DNA from: Microvirga flocculans ATCC BAA-817
GTDB taxonomy: Bacteria > Pseudomonadota > Alphaproteobacteria > Rhizobiales > Beijerinckiaceae
DNA: 64,000 nucleotides
Direction: 5' to 3'
Assembly: GCF_000518665.1 (NCBI RefSeq)
Contig: NZ_JAEA01000002.1
Coordinates: 124,001-188,000 of the forward strand
In this document: one piece after another, positions 1 through 9,220 of the stretch
Position numbering within the stretch: position 1 is the first letter of the stretch
Layout of the letters: every line of letters begins with the position of its first letter
Translations under genes and position numbers: made by a program
The notes under the pieces: model-generated
Seen by the model: only the letters and a program-made list of their open reading frames with translations
What the model was told of the DNA's origin: nothing
The model's database searches: none

Positions 1-1036
1 TCACGATGGCGGGGAAGATCTTGGAGCCTTCGGACAGAGCGGAGCCCAGGGCGCCCGCGAAGGCGCCCATCAGGGCCAGCCCCGCGACGGTCTTGATCAG
101 TTCGGGCGGCAGTGCCGCGATCAGGCCGATTAGCGTCGCGCTGAAGGCGGCGAAGATCACGTAGGTCAGGGCGTAGAACGGCCCGACCATCCAGCGTTTG
201 GCCGGGTCGGGATGGGTATCGGGCCCGGTGCAGATCGCTGCGGAAATGGCCGCCAGATTGCTCGTATGGGCGCCGAAGAACGCGGTCGCCACGGATGCGA
301 GCCCGGTCACGGCCAGGATCGGCCGGGCAGATGGCCGGTAGCCGGACGCCTTGAGCACGGCGAGGCCCGGCAGGTTCTGGGACGCCATCGTCACGAGAAA
401 GAGCGGCAATCCGAGGCCGATCAGGGCGGCAGGCTCGAAGGCGGGCCGGATGAAGGTGAGGGACGAGAGGCTGAAATCGGAGGCCGGCGGCCGGGCGAGG
501 CCGCCGCCGAAGGCGATCCCGAGCCCGACGAACAGCACGGCCAGCACGGCGAGGGCCGGGTTGAAGAGCCGCACCACGAGGAAGATGCCGACGAGGGGCA
601 GGACGAGGCCAGGCGCGCCTTGCGCACTCTGGAAGACCCCGACGACGAACTGAAGCAGCACGCCCGCCAGCATGGCGGCGGCGATGGAGGTGGGAATGCG
701 CTCGATCAGTCGCCCGAACGGCTTGATGAAGGCCGCCAGCATGATGAGGCCCCCGGCGAGCAGGAAGGAGCCGACCGCCGCATGGATCGAGATCCCGGTC
801 GAGGCCGCAATGAGAGCCGCGCCGGGCGTCGACCAGGCCGTGACCACCGGCATCCGGCACCGGACGCTCAGATAGCCGCTGGTCGCAGCCATGGAGAGGC
901 ACAGGGCGGCGACCCAGGAGGAGGTCTGCGCCGCATCGGCACCCACGGCCTGGGCCGCGGCGATGATGAGGGCGATCGTGCTGCCGAACCCGACCAAGGC
1001 CGCGACGACGGCTGACGTTACGATCGACAGGCGCAT
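1..1036 (-). CDS. benE: BenE-type benzoate/H+ symporter, truncated at the window edge
   Basis: An open frame of 345 codons reads leftward from the ATG at 1036 to the window edge without a stop, so the C-terminus lies outside. The protein is almost wholly hydrophobic, with repeated membrane segments. It contains stretches typical of the BenE family, such as TAWSTPGAALIAAS near residue 75 and GAHTSNLAAISAAICTGPD near residue 270. The family imports benzoate or related aromatic acids across the inner membrane with protons. The substrate here is inferred only. It is divergent from uvrC with about 110 bp between them. Confidence 0.8.
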   Translation of the reverse strand, partial: MRLSIVTSAVVAALVGFGSTIALIIAAAQAVGADAAQTSSWVAALCLSMAATSGYLSVRCRMPVVTAWSTPGAALIAASTGISIHAAVGSFLLAGGLIMLAAFIKPFGRLIERIPTSIAAAMLAGVLLQFVVGVFQSAQGAPGLVLPLVGIFLVVRLFNPALAVLAVLFVGLGIAFGGGLARPPASDFSLSSLTFIRPAFEPAALIGLGLPLFLVTMASQNLPGLAVLKASGYRPSARPILAVTGLASVATAFFGAHTSNLAAISAAICTGPDTHPDPAKRWMVGPFYALTYVIFAAFSATLIGLIAALPPELIKTVAGLALMGAFAGALGSALSEGSKIFPAIV

Positions 1037-1148
1037 GATCCCCTCCGTCCTTGTCCTTTGAGCTTCGCGGTTTAGACCGAACGGAGGGGATGCGCCAGTT
1101 TCCTTAGCGGCACTTTCCTCCCGACTCCGGAGCCCTTAAATCTCCCTC

Positions 1149-3155
1149 ATGAATCGCAATACCACCAACGACGTCCCGCCGGACATTCTGGACAACGAGG
1201 AAGAGGATGAGGCCGTAGCCGTCGAAAGCGGCTCCGATGTCGAGTTCGACCTGGAGGCCCATCCCGGTTCGGTCCAGCGCGGGACCGAGGTGATCCGGCA
1301 TTTCTGGGCAACGCTTCCCAATGCGCCGGGCGTCTATCGCATGCTCGATATGAAGGGCGACGTGCTTTACGTCGGCAAGGCGAAGAGCCTGAAGAGCCGC
1401 GTGGGCTCCTATGCGCGCGGCCAGGCGCATTCCAACCGCATCGCCCGGATGATCGCCGAAACCTCGTCAATGGAGTTCGTCACCACGGCGACGGAAACCG
1501 AGGCGCTGCTCCTCGAGGCCAATCTCATCAAGCAGCTCAAGCCCCGCTACAACGTGCTTCTGCGGGACGACAAGTCGCTTCCCTATATCCTGCTCACCGC
1601 CGATCACGAGGCGCCCCAGCTCGTGAAGCATCGCGGCGCGAGAAAGCGCAAGGGCGATTACTACGGGCCCTTCGCCAGCGTCTGGGCCGTCAACCGCACC
1701 ATCAATGCGCTTCAGCGCGCGTTTCTCCTGCGCTCCTGCAACGACAGCTATTTCGAGAACCGCACGCGGCCCTGCCTGCTCTTCCAGATCAAGCGCTGCT
1801 CCGGCCCCTGCACAAACGAGATCTCGCACGAGGATTACGCCGAGCTCGTGTCCGAGGCGCGCGCGTTTCTCTCGGGCAAGTCCACGGCGGTGAAGCAGCG
1901 CATCACGGAAGAGATGCAGGCCGCCGCGGAAGAACTCGAATTCGAGCGCGCCGCACGCTGCCGCGACCGCCTGGCCGCGCTGTCGGCCATCCAGGGCGTG
2001 CAGGGCATCAACACGCAATCGGTGGAGGAGGCGGACGTCTTCGCGCTCGACGAGCAGGCGGGGCAGTTCTGCGTGGAGGTCTTCTTCTTCCGCAACTGGC
2101 AGAACTGGGGCAACCGCGCCTATTTCCCGAAGGCCGACAAATCCATGAGCCGCGAGGAGGTGCTGGGTTCCTTCCTGGCGCAGTTCTACGACGACAAGCC
2201 CGCGCCCCGCCTCATCCTGCTCTCCCACGAGATCGAGGATGCGGAGCTGATGGCGGCGGCGCTTTCGACGCGGGCCGAGGCCAAGGTTGAGATCCATGTT
2301 GCGCAGCGCGGCGAGCGGCGTCAGCTGATCGACTACGTTCTGCGCAATGCCCGGGAGGCCCTGGGACGGCGGCTTGCGGACACCTCCTCGCAGCAGAAGC
2401 TCCTCGTCTCCCTCGGCCAGGCCTTCGGGTTGCCGAGGACGCCCCGGCGCGTGGAGATCTACGACAACTCGCACATCATGGGCACCAATGCGGTGGGGGC
2501 GATGGTGGTGGCCGGTCCCGGCGGCTTCATGAAGCAGCACTACCGCACCTTCAACATGAAATCCGAGGATCTGAAGCCGGGCGACGATTACGGGATGATG
2601 CGCGAGATGCTGCAGCGCCGCTTCGCCCGTCTGGTCAAGGAGGAGCCCAGAGGACCGGACGGAGGCGGCGCGGCGAACGATGACGATGCGTTCCCGGCCT
2701 GGCCAGATCTCGTCCTCATCGACGGCGGCAAGGGGCAGCTCGAAGCCGCGCGTCAGGCGCTGGCGGAGGTGGGCGTTGGCGAGGACGACGTGACCCTGAT
2801 CGGGATCGCCAAGGGGCGGGACCGCGACGCCGGGCGCGAGACCTTCTTCAAGCCTGGCCAGCCGCCCTTCAAGATGCCGCCGCGGGACCCCGCGCTCTAT
2901 TTCGTGCAGCGCCTGCGCGACGAGGCCCATCGCTTCGCCATCGGGTCGCACCGGGCCAAGCGCAAGCGCGAGATGGTGAAGAACCCGCTCGACGAAATTC
3001 CGGGCATCGGGCCCACGCGAAAGCGGGCGCTCCTGCACCATTTCGGAACCGTCAAGGCGATCCAGCGCGCGGCCCTGGAGGATCTCATGAAAGCTCCGGG
3101 CGTGAACGCCGCCACAGCCCGCGCCGTCTATGACTTTTTCCACGAGCGGGGGTAA
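1149..3155 (+). CDS. uvrC: Excinuclease ABC subunit C
   Basis: The 668-residue protein is the dual-incision nuclease of nucleotide excision repair, acting with UvrA and UvrB. It has the GIY-YIG nuclease domain near residues 55-135 ([24 protein letters not shown]), a UVR motif that binds UvrB near 248-275, and the RNase H-like nuclease domain with YDNSH near 433 and LIDGGKGQ near 520. Tandem helix-hairpin-helix motifs lie at the C-terminus ([25 protein letters not shown]). An acidic N-terminal extension of about 50 residues precedes the first domain. Length is near the family norm. The gene heads a co-directional row with pgsA, moaD and moaE, the order common in alphaproteobacteria. Confidence 0.97.
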   Translation: MNRNTTNDVPPDILDNEEEDEAVAVESGSDVEFDLEAHPGSVQRGTEVIRHFWATLPNAPGVYRMLDMKGDVLYVGKAKSLKSRVGSYARGQAHSNRIARMIAETSSMEFVTTATETEALLLEANLIKQLKPRYNVLLRDDKSLPYILLTADHEAPQLVKHRGARKRKGDYYGPFASVWAVNRTINALQRAFLLRSCNDSYFENRTRPCLLFQIKRCSGPCTNEISHEDYAELVSEARAFLSGKSTAVKQRITEEMQAAAEELEFERAARCRDRLAALSAIQGVQGINTQSVEEADVFALDEQAGQFCVEVFFFRNWQNWGNRAYFPKADKSMSREEVLGSFLAQFYDDKPAPRLILLSHEIEDAELMAAALSTRAEAKVEIHVAQRGERRQLIDYVLRNAREALGRRLADTSSQQKLLVSLGQAFGLPRTPRRVEIYDNSHIMGTNAVGAMVVAGPGGFMKQHYRTFNMKSEDLKPGDDYGMMREMLQRRFARLVKEEPRGPDGGGAANDDDAFPAWPDLVLIDGGKGQLEAARQALAEVGVGEDDVTLIGIAKGRDRDAGRETFFKPGQPPFKMPPRDPALYFVQRLRDEAHRFAIGSHRAKRKREMVKNPLDEIPGIGPTRKRALLHHFGTVKAIQRAALEDLMKAPGVNAATARAVYDFFHERG

Positions 3156-3238
3156 GTTCCCCTGCGCCAGGGCAGGGATCACGTCGGCGTGACGGGCCGC
3201 AATTCCGGCCCTGCGCAATTGACGGATCGTGCGTCGTC

Positions 3239-3853
3239 ATGCTTCCTGCGGGTGATATGAAATCTGCTCCTTCCCTGGGCCGCTCGAAGGCCTTCAACCT
3301 TGCGAACATGCTGACCTACGGTCGGCTTGTGGCGGTTCCAGCCGTGGTCGGACTCCTGTTCTGGCCCGAGGATCACTGGTCCCGGTGGTTTGCCCTTCTG
3401 GTCTTCGCGCTCGCGGCGATCACCGATTACCTCGACGGCTACGTGGCGCGCACCTTCGCGCAGCAATCGGCCCTGGGCCGCATGCTCGATCCGATCGCGG
3501 ACAAGCTTCTGGTCGCCGCGTCCCTCCTCATGCTGGTGGCCGACGGAACGATTCATGGCTGGGCGCTCTGGGCCGCCATCGTGATCCTGTGCCGCGAGAT
3601 CCTGGTCTCGGGACTGCGGGAATTCCTGGCCGAGCTGAAGGTCAGCGTGCCGGTCAGCCGGGTCGCCAAGTGGAAGACCACGCTCCAGCTCGTGGCGTTG
3701 GGCTTCCTGATCGCTGGGCCCGCCGGCGAGACGGTTCTGCCGAACAACACCCTGATCGGCACGGTCCTGCTCTGGATCGCCGCGATCCTGACGATCTATA
3801 CGGGCTGGGACTACTTCAAGAACGGCATCCACCATCTCATGGACGAGGGCTAG
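3239..3853 (+). CDS. pgsA: CDP-diacylglycerol--glycerol-3-phosphate 3-phosphatidyltransferase
   Basis: The 204-residue inner-membrane enzyme makes phosphatidylglycerol phosphate from CDP-diacylglycerol and glycerol-3-phosphate, the committed step to phosphatidylglycerol and cardiolipin. The CDP-alcohol phosphatidyltransferase signature DG-x2-AR-x8-G-x3-D-x3-D is intact as DGYVAR...GRMLDPIADK near residues 63-87. Several hydrophobic segments surround it. An in-frame ATG at 3257 (MKSAPSLG) is an alternative start, because the first six codons add little. The gene lies 83 bp after uvrC and 5 bp before moaD. Confidence 0.95.
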   Translation: MLPAGDMKSAPSLGRSKAFNLANMLTYGRLVAVPAVVGLLFWPEDHWSRWFALLVFALAAITDYLDGYVARTFAQQSALGRMLDPIADKLLVAASLLMLVADGTIHGWALWAAIVILCREILVSGLREFLAELKVSVPVSRVAKWKTTLQLVALGFLIAGPAGETVLPNNTLIGTVLLWIAAILTIYTGWDYFKNGIHHLMDEG

Positions 3854-3858
3854 ATCCC

Positions 3859-4110
3859 ATGAAGCTCGTCTATTTCGCCTGGGTTCGGGAACGGGTCGGC
3901 AAGACGGACGAGCAGGTGGAGGTGCCCGATGGGGTCCTCACCGTCGCCGACCTGGTGCGCTGGCTCAAGGGCAGGGGCGAGGAATACGAACATGCCTTCG
4001 AGAACGAGGGCATCGTCCGCGCCGCCATCGACCATGTCCATGCGAAGCCCGAGGCCCGGATCACCGGGGCGCGGGAGATCGCCTTCTTCCCCCCGATGAC
4101 GGGAGGCTAG
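3859..4110 (+). CDS. moaD: Molybdopterin synthase small subunit MoaD
   Basis: The 83-residue ubiquitin-like sulfur carrier of molybdopterin synthase begins MKLVYFAWVRERVG and ends in the required Gly-Gly (FFPPMTGG). The C-terminal glycine is adenylated and thiocarboxylated by MoeB. It then donates sulfur to precursor Z together with MoaE, which follows 23 bp downstream. The start at 3859 lies 5 bp after the pgsA stop. Confidence 0.93.
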   Translation: MKLVYFAWVRERVGKTDEQVEVPDGVLTVADLVRWLKGRGEEYEHAFENEGIVRAAIDHVHAKPEARITGAREIAFFPPMTGG

Positions 4111-4133
4111 CTCTTTCCCGGAGCTGCAACGCC

Positions 4134-4601
4134 ATGGCCTTCACCATCCGCATCCAAGCCGAGCCCTTCGACACCGCCGCCGAGACGGCGTCCCTGACCG
4201 GGGGAAGGGCGGATATCGGCGCGGTCGTGGCCTTTACCGGCCTGTGCCGCGACGAGGGCGGGCGGCTGGCCGCGCTCGAGCTCGAGCATTATCCGGGCAT
4301 GGCGGAGGCCGAGATCGGCCGCATCGCGGCGCAGGCCGAAACCCGCTGGCCGCTGCTCGGCCTCACGATCGTCCACCGGTTCGGCAGGATCCTGCCGGGT
4401 GATGAGATCGTGCTGGTTCTCGCCGCCAGCGCCCATCGCCAGGCGGCCTTCGAGGCCGCCGCGTTCCTGATGGACTACCTGAAGACCCACGCCCCGTTCT
4501 GGAAGCGCGAGCACCTCAAGGACGGCACGGTCGGGGCCTGGGTCGAGGCCAAGGAGGCCGACGACCGGGCCACGGAACGGTGGGGCCACGCCCCCGCTTG
4601 A
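4134..4601 (+). CDS. moaE: Molybdopterin synthase catalytic subunit MoaE
   Basis: The 155-residue large subunit of molybdopterin synthase converts precursor Z to molybdopterin using the MoaD thiocarboxylate. Recognisable family blocks are GAVVAFTGLCRDEG near residue 30, LELEHYPGMAE near 48, the VHRFGRILPGDEIVLV segment, and the HAPFWKRE segment near 123 that carries the conserved active-site lysine. It follows moaD in the same direction, as expected for a complex of the two proteins. Confidence 0.95.
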   Translation: MAFTIRIQAEPFDTAAETASLTGGRADIGAVVAFTGLCRDEGGRLAALELEHYPGMAEAEIGRIAAQAETRWPLLGLTIVHRFGRILPGDEIVLVLAASAHRQAAFEAAAFLMDYLKTHAPFWKREHLKDGTVGAWVEAKEADDRATERWGHAPA

Positions 4602-4656
4602 CGCAGGACAGGGGCAGGAGGACCATTCCGCGTACAACAGGACGCGGAGGTGCCCC

Positions 4657-4911
4657 ATGCGCAGCGTCGTTGTCGTTCTCGGCTTGATGGTGCCGCTTTC
4701 CGCCGGAGCCCACGAGAGGCCTGTGCCTCAAACGGTCCAGCTGCCCGATCACAACCCTCTCGATTGCTATTGCCGGGCTGGAGGCAAGAGGTTCGCCCCG
4801 GGCGAGAAGGTCTGCCTGCGGACCGCCGAAGGGCCGAGGCTGGCCCAGTGCCGGATGGAGATCAACGTGATGTCCTGGGGCGTCACGGAAGTTCCATGTC
4901 CCGAGTCATGA
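4657..4911 (+). CDS. Small secreted protein with conserved cysteines
   Basis: The 84-residue product has a short hydrophobic signal peptide (MRSVVVVLGLMVPLSAGAHE), probably cleaved after SAGA. The mature part has four cysteines (CYC, VCL, AQC, PCP) that could form disulfides in the periplasm. A GGAGGT ribosome-binding site sits 5 bp before the ATG. I do not recognise a functional family. The gene is co-directional with moaE but 55 bp away. Confidence 0.7.
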   Translation: MRSVVVVLGLMVPLSAGAHERPVPQTVQLPDHNPLDCYCRAGGKRFAPGEKVCLRTAEGPRLAQCRMEINVMSWGVTEVPCPES

Positions 4912-4986
4912 AATCGCCGCCGGAGATGCGGCGGCGTGAGAGACCGTGAAGACCGGCTCCTGTCTCGGGGAGGGGGCTGGATGGCC

Positions 4987-5088
4987 TTACAGAAGGCCGG
5001 TCACGACGGCGAGAATGAAGGAGGAGGACACGCAGACGGCCGCAATGTTGAATTTGGACGTCCAGTCGAGTTTCGATGTCAGGTTCAT
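4987..5088 (-). CDS. 33-residue single-span membrane peptide
   Basis: On the minus strand a GAAGGAGAAAGGGGGGCAGCG leader precedes an ATG and a 33-codon frame that begins MNLTSKLDWTSKFN. It continues with a hydrophobic helix (IAAVCVSSSFILAVVTGLL) that runs to the stop. The strong Shine-Dalgarno sequence and clean membrane span make a real small protein likely. Function is unknown. About 280 bp of non-coding DNA separates it from the extensin-like gene on the other strand. Confidence 0.55.
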   Translation of the reverse strand: MNLTSKLDWTSKFNIAAVCVSSSFILAVVTGLL

Positions 5089-5368
5089 CGCTGCCCCCCT
5101 TTCTCCTTCGAGGGTTGAGGTCCCTCTCTGAATGGATAGGGAGGCTATCAAAGCAATTCTCTCCTGAGAAGATCCCCGAAGAGGTAGAATCGAGCCGATT
5201 TCGATTGAAGAAATGGTTAATAATTGGTTAACGCATTGAATTTCAAAGTCTAAATTCTCGTTTCTCCGAGGCGCGAAAGCGCGCCTGATCGATTTGGTCG
5301 CACCTTCGGAGCCCCAAGGGCGGCGCCCGTTGACGGGATGTTTACGGGCCTGGGCCAGCGTGTGGCCC

Positions 5369-6415
5369 ATGCGTCGTGGGTTAGTTGCGTTTTTTGCCCT
5401 ATCGCTCGTCGGTCTCGGGCTCACCGGTTGCGGTCTGTTTCGTTTCGAACAGCGCGAGCCTTGGCGCGCGCAGGCCGAGGAAGCCTGCCTGTCGCAGCGT
5501 CTCGTGCAGCCCACCGCTTACATGGCCCTCAGTTCCAAGATCGACGGGCCCGGCGTCTGCGGCATGGATTATCCCTTCAAGGTTTCGGCCTTCAGCAACG
5601 GAGCCGTGGGCCTGAAGTCCCGTGTGACGCTCGCCTGTCCGATCATCCCGCGCATCGATACCTGGCTCGACGAGATCGTGCGGCCCGCCGCCGAAATGTA
5701 TTTCGGCATGCCGCTCGCCGACATCAAAGCGGGCTCCTATTCCTGCCGCCCCCGCAACAACCGGATCGGCGCCAAGCTCTCGGAGCATTCCTTCGGCAAT
5801 GCGCTCGACGTCATGGGATTCGTTCTCGCCGACGGCCGGGAGGTCCTGGTGGAAAAGGGCTGGCGGGGCAGGGATCCCGCCGAGCAGGAATTCCTGCGGG
5901 AAGTCTTCGTCGGAGCCTGCCGCTACTTCACGACCGTTTTGGGGCCCGGCTCGGACGCCTTCCACTACGATCACCTGCACCTCGATCTGGCGCGGCACGA
6001 CCCGCGCGGCGAGAGGCGCGTGTGCAAGCCGATCATCAAGTTCTCCCCCCGCATCGATCCCGAGCGCAGCCGCGAGGTTCTGCAGGCTGCGGCGTCCTCC
6101 GGCGACCTGTCGCCGGTCGACCTCGAGCAGGATGTTCCGGAAGGCGAGGCCTATATCCCGCCCGCTCCCCCGCCGCCCGGTCCCACCCTGTCCGCGCCCG
6201 TAGCCCCGGTGCAGCGCTATTCGTCCGCAGGCGGCTATGCTGCCGACCTGCCCGCTGCGAATGCACCGCCGACCCGGGTCGCGCCGGTTCCGTCCTATCC
6301 CCAGCCGCCGCTGCCGCCGTCGGGGCGGCCCCTGGAGCAGACCTATGCCCCGGCGAGGCCGGGACAGCGCCCGGCCGGCGCGCCGATGGTGCTCAACAGC
6401 CACTCGCTCTATTAA
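5369..6415 (+). CDS. Extensin-like lipoprotein (Extensin-like_C domain)
   Basis: The 348-residue protein starts best at the ATG at 5369, which gives a lipoprotein signal peptide ending in the lipobox LTGC. An upstream in-frame start at 5294 would bury it. The core matches the alphaproteobacterial extensin-like family, with CPIIPRIDTWLDE, the SCRPRNNRIGAKLSEHSFGN block and the FHYDHLHLDLARH block near residue 195. The His/Asp pattern resembles D-Ala-D-Ala peptidase-like folds, but the activity of this family is not established. The C-terminal 90 residues are rich in proline and alanine and are probably disordered in the periplasm. Confidence 0.85.
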   Translation: MRRGLVAFFALSLVGLGLTGCGLFRFEQREPWRAQAEEACLSQRLVQPTAYMALSSKIDGPGVCGMDYPFKVSAFSNGAVGLKSRVTLACPIIPRIDTWLDEIVRPAAEMYFGMPLADIKAGSYSCRPRNNRIGAKLSEHSFGNALDVMGFVLADGREVLVEKGWRGRDPAEQEFLREVFVGACRYFTTVLGPGSDAFHYDHLHLDLARHDPRGERRVCKPIIKFSPRIDPERSREVLQAAASSGDLSPVDLEQDVPEGEAYIPPAPPPPGPTLSAPVAPVQRYSSAGGYAADLPAANAPPTRVAPVPSYPQPPLPPSGRPLEQTYAPARPGQRPAGAPMVLNSHSLY

Positions 6416-6494
6416 ACGCAACCGGAGCCTTGACCTTCTCAGGCTTCGCCCACATGGTCGATGTTACAACTCTGAAGATTGTTGGAGCATCCGA

Positions 6495-6926
6495 ATGAAG
6501 TGGCTGGCGGCTTTCATCTCCTGCATGCTGCTGAGCGCACCTGCGCTCGCCCGCGAGATCACGCCGGCGGAACGGCGCGAGGAGCCCTACGACGCCTCGC
6601 TTCCGGCCTGCGCCGATCCGTCCGTGCTTCACGACATCAGCGCGAATTTCGCGAATACGGAATACAAGTTCTGGAACTCCAGCGCGCAGATCCTGGCTTT
6701 CGAGCAGGTGCGGGAAGTCGCATGGCGCCCGTGGGGCCTCGACACCATTCCGCGCCGCTACTGCACGGGCACCGTGGTCGTGTCCGACGGCTACAGGCAC
6801 AGGATCAACTTCTCGATCCGCGAGGATCTGGGCTTCATCGGCATCGGCTGGGATACGGAATCCTGCGTGGACGGCTTCGACCGCCATTACGCCTACGCGC
6901 CGCATTGCAAGCAGGCCGCCCCTTGA
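6495..6926 (+). CDS. Periplasmic conserved hypothetical protein
   Basis: The 143-residue product has a cleavable signal peptide (MKWLAAFISCMLLSAPALA). The mature domain contains four cysteines and blocks such as WGLDTIPRRYCTG and GFIGIGWDTESC. No function is recognised. Its stop codon overlaps the TTG start of the RNase T2 gene, so the two are probably translated as a coupled pair. Confidence 0.75.
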   Translation: MKWLAAFISCMLLSAPALAREITPAERREEPYDASLPACADPSVLHDISANFANTEYKFWNSSAQILAFEQVREVAWRPWGLDTIPRRYCTGTVVVSDGYRHRINFSIREDLGFIGIGWDTESCVDGFDRHYAYAPHCKQAAP

Positions 6927-7585
6927 TCCTGCGCCGGTGCCTTGCCGCCGCGGGCGCCCTCCTGCTCTCGATATCCTCTTCCGCGGCCCAGGGGCCACGG
7001 GAGTCGAGAGGCGCCCCGATGGGGCAGTTCGACTTCTATGTTCTGGCGCTTTCCTGGTCGCCGGGCTTCTGCGAGAATACCGGCAGCCGCAGCCGGCAAT
7101 GCGACGGCGGGAGCGGGCTCGGCTTCGTGACCCACGGCCTGTGGCCGCAATCCGAGCAGGGCTATCCCACCTTCTGCGAACCCGGCGGGCGCTTCGTGCC
7201 GCAGGCGGCCATGGCCGAAGCCAAGGGCCTGTTCCCCGACGACAATCTCGCCCGCTACCAGTGGCGCAAGCACGGAACCTGCACGGGCGAAGCGCCGAGC
7301 GGCTATTTCAAGGCCGTGCGCCGCGCGCGTGAACTCGTCCGGGTGCCGGACAGCTTCGAGGGCCTGGGCAACCGCTCCAGGGTTCTGCCGAGCGAGATTG
7401 AGCAGGCCTTCATGAAGGCCAATCCGGGCTTGCGCGCCGACATGATTTCGGTTTCCTGCGGACGGCGCATCCTTCAGGAGGTGCGCATCTGCCTCAGCAA
7501 GGATCTGCGCGGGTTCCGCCCTTGCCCCGAGGTCGACCGCGACACCTGCCGCGCGGGCGAGATCACGGTTCCCGCGGTCCGATAG
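6923..7585 (+). CDS. Secreted ribonuclease T2 family protein
   Basis: The protein of about 220 residues has a signal peptide (LILRRCLAAAGALLLSISSSAAQ) and both catalytic blocks of RNase T2 enzymes. These are CAS I in GFVTHGLWPQ and CAS II in WRKHGTC, each with an active-site histidine. It should cleave single-stranded RNA in the periplasm or outside the cell. The best start is TTG at 6923, which overlaps the preceding stop codon (TTGA). No ATG precedes the signal peptide. Several cysteines are present, as is usual for this disulfide-bonded family. Confidence 0.87.
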   Translation: MILRRCLAAAGALLLSISSSAAQGPRESRGAPMGQFDFYVLALSWSPGFCENTGSRSRQCDGGSGLGFVTHGLWPQSEQGYPTFCEPGGRFVPQAAMAEAKGLFPDDNLARYQWRKHGTCTGEAPSGYFKAVRRARELVRVPDSFEGLGNRSRVLPSEIEQAFMKANPGLRADMISVSCGRRILQEVRICLSKDLRGFRPCPEVDRDTCRAGEITVPAVR

Positions 7586-7592
7586 GACGGAT

Positions 7593-8441
7593 ATGAATTA
7601 TCGCCACGCCTTTCACGCAGGCAACTTCGCCGACGTCATGAAACACGCGCTGCTGGTGCGCATCCTCACCTATCTCCAGCGCAAGGAGACGCCGCTGCGC
7701 GTCATCGACACCCATGCGGGAATAGGCCTCTACGATCTCGCCGGAGACGAGGCCGGGCGCACGGGAGAATGGATCGAAGGGATCGGACGCCTCGACGAGC
7801 CTCTCGCCCCCGAGGTGGAGGAATTGCTCGTGCCATATCGCAAGGTGATTGCCGATGTGCGCGCGCGGCATGGCGGGACGATCTATCCCGGCTCCCCCGC
7901 CATCGTGCGCGAGCTGCTGCGGCGGCAGGATCGCGGGGTGTTCGTGGAGCTTCACCCGGCCGATCATGCGCTTTTGAGCGAGGCCTTCAACGCGGTCGCG
8001 AATCTGAAGGTCATGCATCTCGACGGATGGACGGCGCTTCACGCCCTGATCCCGCCGAAGGAGAAGCGCGGCCTCGTGCTGATCGATCCTCCCTACGAGA
8101 AGCCGAACGAACTCGAACGGCTCGGCGCGGAACTCCTCGCCGCCCTGAAGAAATGGCCCACGGGCGTCTATGCGGGCTGGTATCCCATCAAGGACGTGGC
8201 CCCTGTCGATGCGGTGGCCGCGCGCCTTGATGCGGAAAGCGCCCGGCCGGGGCTTCGTCTCGAGCTCTACGTGGACGACCCGCGCGATCCGTCCCGGCTC
8301 AATGGGAGCGGGCTCTTCGTCCTCAATCCGCCCTGGTCCCTCAAGGAGGAGGCGGAGCGGCTGCTGCCTGCCCTTGCGGAGCGCCTGTCGCGCAGCGGCT
8401 ACGGCGCTTATCGCTGTGAAGCATTCGGCCCCCCTGCTTAA
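7593..8441 (+). CDS. rlmJ: 23S rRNA (adenine(2030)-N6)-methyltransferase RlmJ
   Basis: The 282-residue protein begins MNYRHAFHAGNFADVMKHALL, the diagnostic N-terminus of RlmJ, which methylates A2030 of 23S rRNA with S-adenosylmethionine. The SAM-binding segment VIDTHAGIGLYDL lies near residue 38. The adenine-N6 catalytic motif is DPPYEKPNE near 168. Length and order of motifs match the family. The gene lies 7 bp after the RNase T2 gene. Confidence 0.95.
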   Translation: MNYRHAFHAGNFADVMKHALLVRILTYLQRKETPLRVIDTHAGIGLYDLAGDEAGRTGEWIEGIGRLDEPLAPEVEELLVPYRKVIADVRARHGGTIYPGSPAIVRELLRRQDRGVFVELHPADHALLSEAFNAVANLKVMHLDGWTALHALIPPKEKRGLVLIDPPYEKPNELERLGAELLAALKKWPTGVYAGWYPIKDVAPVDAVAARLDAESARPGLRLELYVDDPRDPSRLNGSGLFVLNPPWSLKEEAERLLPALAERLSRSGYGAYRCEAFGPPA

Positions 8442-8558
8442 AGCCCATTGCCGCAGGAGTGCCGAGCGTTCATGACTCCTGCCGTTCTCGCGCGCATCGG
8501 CTCCGGACGTGAAGGGCACGTCCGGGATTGATCGGATGCCGCAGACAGGGATTTGCTC

Positions 8559-9164
8559 ATGCTCGTTCTCCGCTCCTCCCCCGCATCGCCGTTCGGCCGA
8601 AAGGTCAAGCTTTCTGCATCCATCCTCGGCCTGTCCGACCGGATTCAGATCGTCGATGCCGACACCATGAACCCCGAGGATTCGATCCGCCGGCAGAATC
8701 CGCTCGGCAAGATCCCCGCGCTCATCCTGGAGAACGGAGAGGTCCTCTACGATTCCCGCGTGATCGTGGAATATCTCGACCATCTCGCCGGAGGCGGGCG
8801 CATCATCCCGAACGGCGCGGAGCGGTTTTCCGCCCTGCGCGACCAGGCCCTTGCGGACGGCATCACCGATGCGGCGCTCCTGCAGGTTTATGAGGGGCGC
8901 TTCCGCCCGGAAGACAGGCACGAGCCGAAATGGGTCGACCATCAGGCGGACAAGGTGCGCCGCGGTCTCGATCACGCGGAGGCTCATCTCTCGCAGCCCG
9001 GACAGAACTTGCATGTCGGGCGGATCGCGCTGGCCTGCACGCTGGGCTATCTCGACCTGCGGTTCGGAGGGCGCTGGCGCGAGAGCTATCCGAAGCTCGT
9101 CGCCTGGCTCGCCGATTTCGAGGCCCGCGTTCCCGCCTTCGCCCAGACGAAGATTTCAGCGTGA
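8559..9164 (+). CDS. Glutathione S-transferase family protein
   Basis: The protein of about 201 residues has a thioredoxin-like N-terminal domain typical of GSTs: LVLRSSPASPFGRKVKL near residues 2-18, NPLGKIPAL with the cis-proline near 48, and LYDSRVIVEYLD near 63 for the glutathione gamma-glutamyl site. An alpha-helical C-terminal domain follows. The active residue is probably Ser in SSPASPF. The ATG at 8559 is preferred over a TTG two codons upstream. A terminator hairpin follows the stop codon within 10 bp. Confidence 0.85.
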   Translation: MLVLRSSPASPFGRKVKLSASILGLSDRIQIVDADTMNPEDSIRRQNPLGKIPALILENGEVLYDSRVIVEYLDHLAGGGRIIPNGAERFSALRDQALADGITDAALLQVYEGRFRPEDRHEPKWVDHQADKVRRGLDHAEAHLSQPGQNLHVGRIALACTLGYLDLRFGGRWRESYPKLVAWLADFEARVPAFAQTKISA

Positions 9165-9170
9165 CATGAA

Positions 9171-9196
9171 AAAGGCCCGGGTTTCCCCGGGCCTTT
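9171..9196. terminator. Bidirectional intrinsic terminator between the GST and porin genes
   Basis: A perfect 11-bp stem (AAAGGCCCGGG / CCCGGGCCTTT) with a TTTC loop lies between two convergent genes. A-rich and T-rich flanks serve both directions. It should end the gst transcript and the leftward porin transcript. Confidence 0.85.
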
Positions 9197-9220
9197 CCGT
9201 TGTCTCGGAAGAGACAAGTC

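Noticed and set aside
212-1015. Long plus-strand open frame rich in Arg, Gly and Asp
   Set aside because: It is a shadow of the BenE-type transporter on the other strand. The composition is typical of antisense high-G+C frames.
1467-3218. 583-codon minus-strand frame opposite uvrC
   Set aside because: The uvrC frame has all family motifs. The antisense frame has none and reflects high G+C codon bias.
4915-4938. CGCCGC/GCGGCG hairpin after the small secreted protein gene
   Set aside because: There is no T-run on either strand, and GC-rich palindromes are frequent in this host, so a terminator call is not supported.
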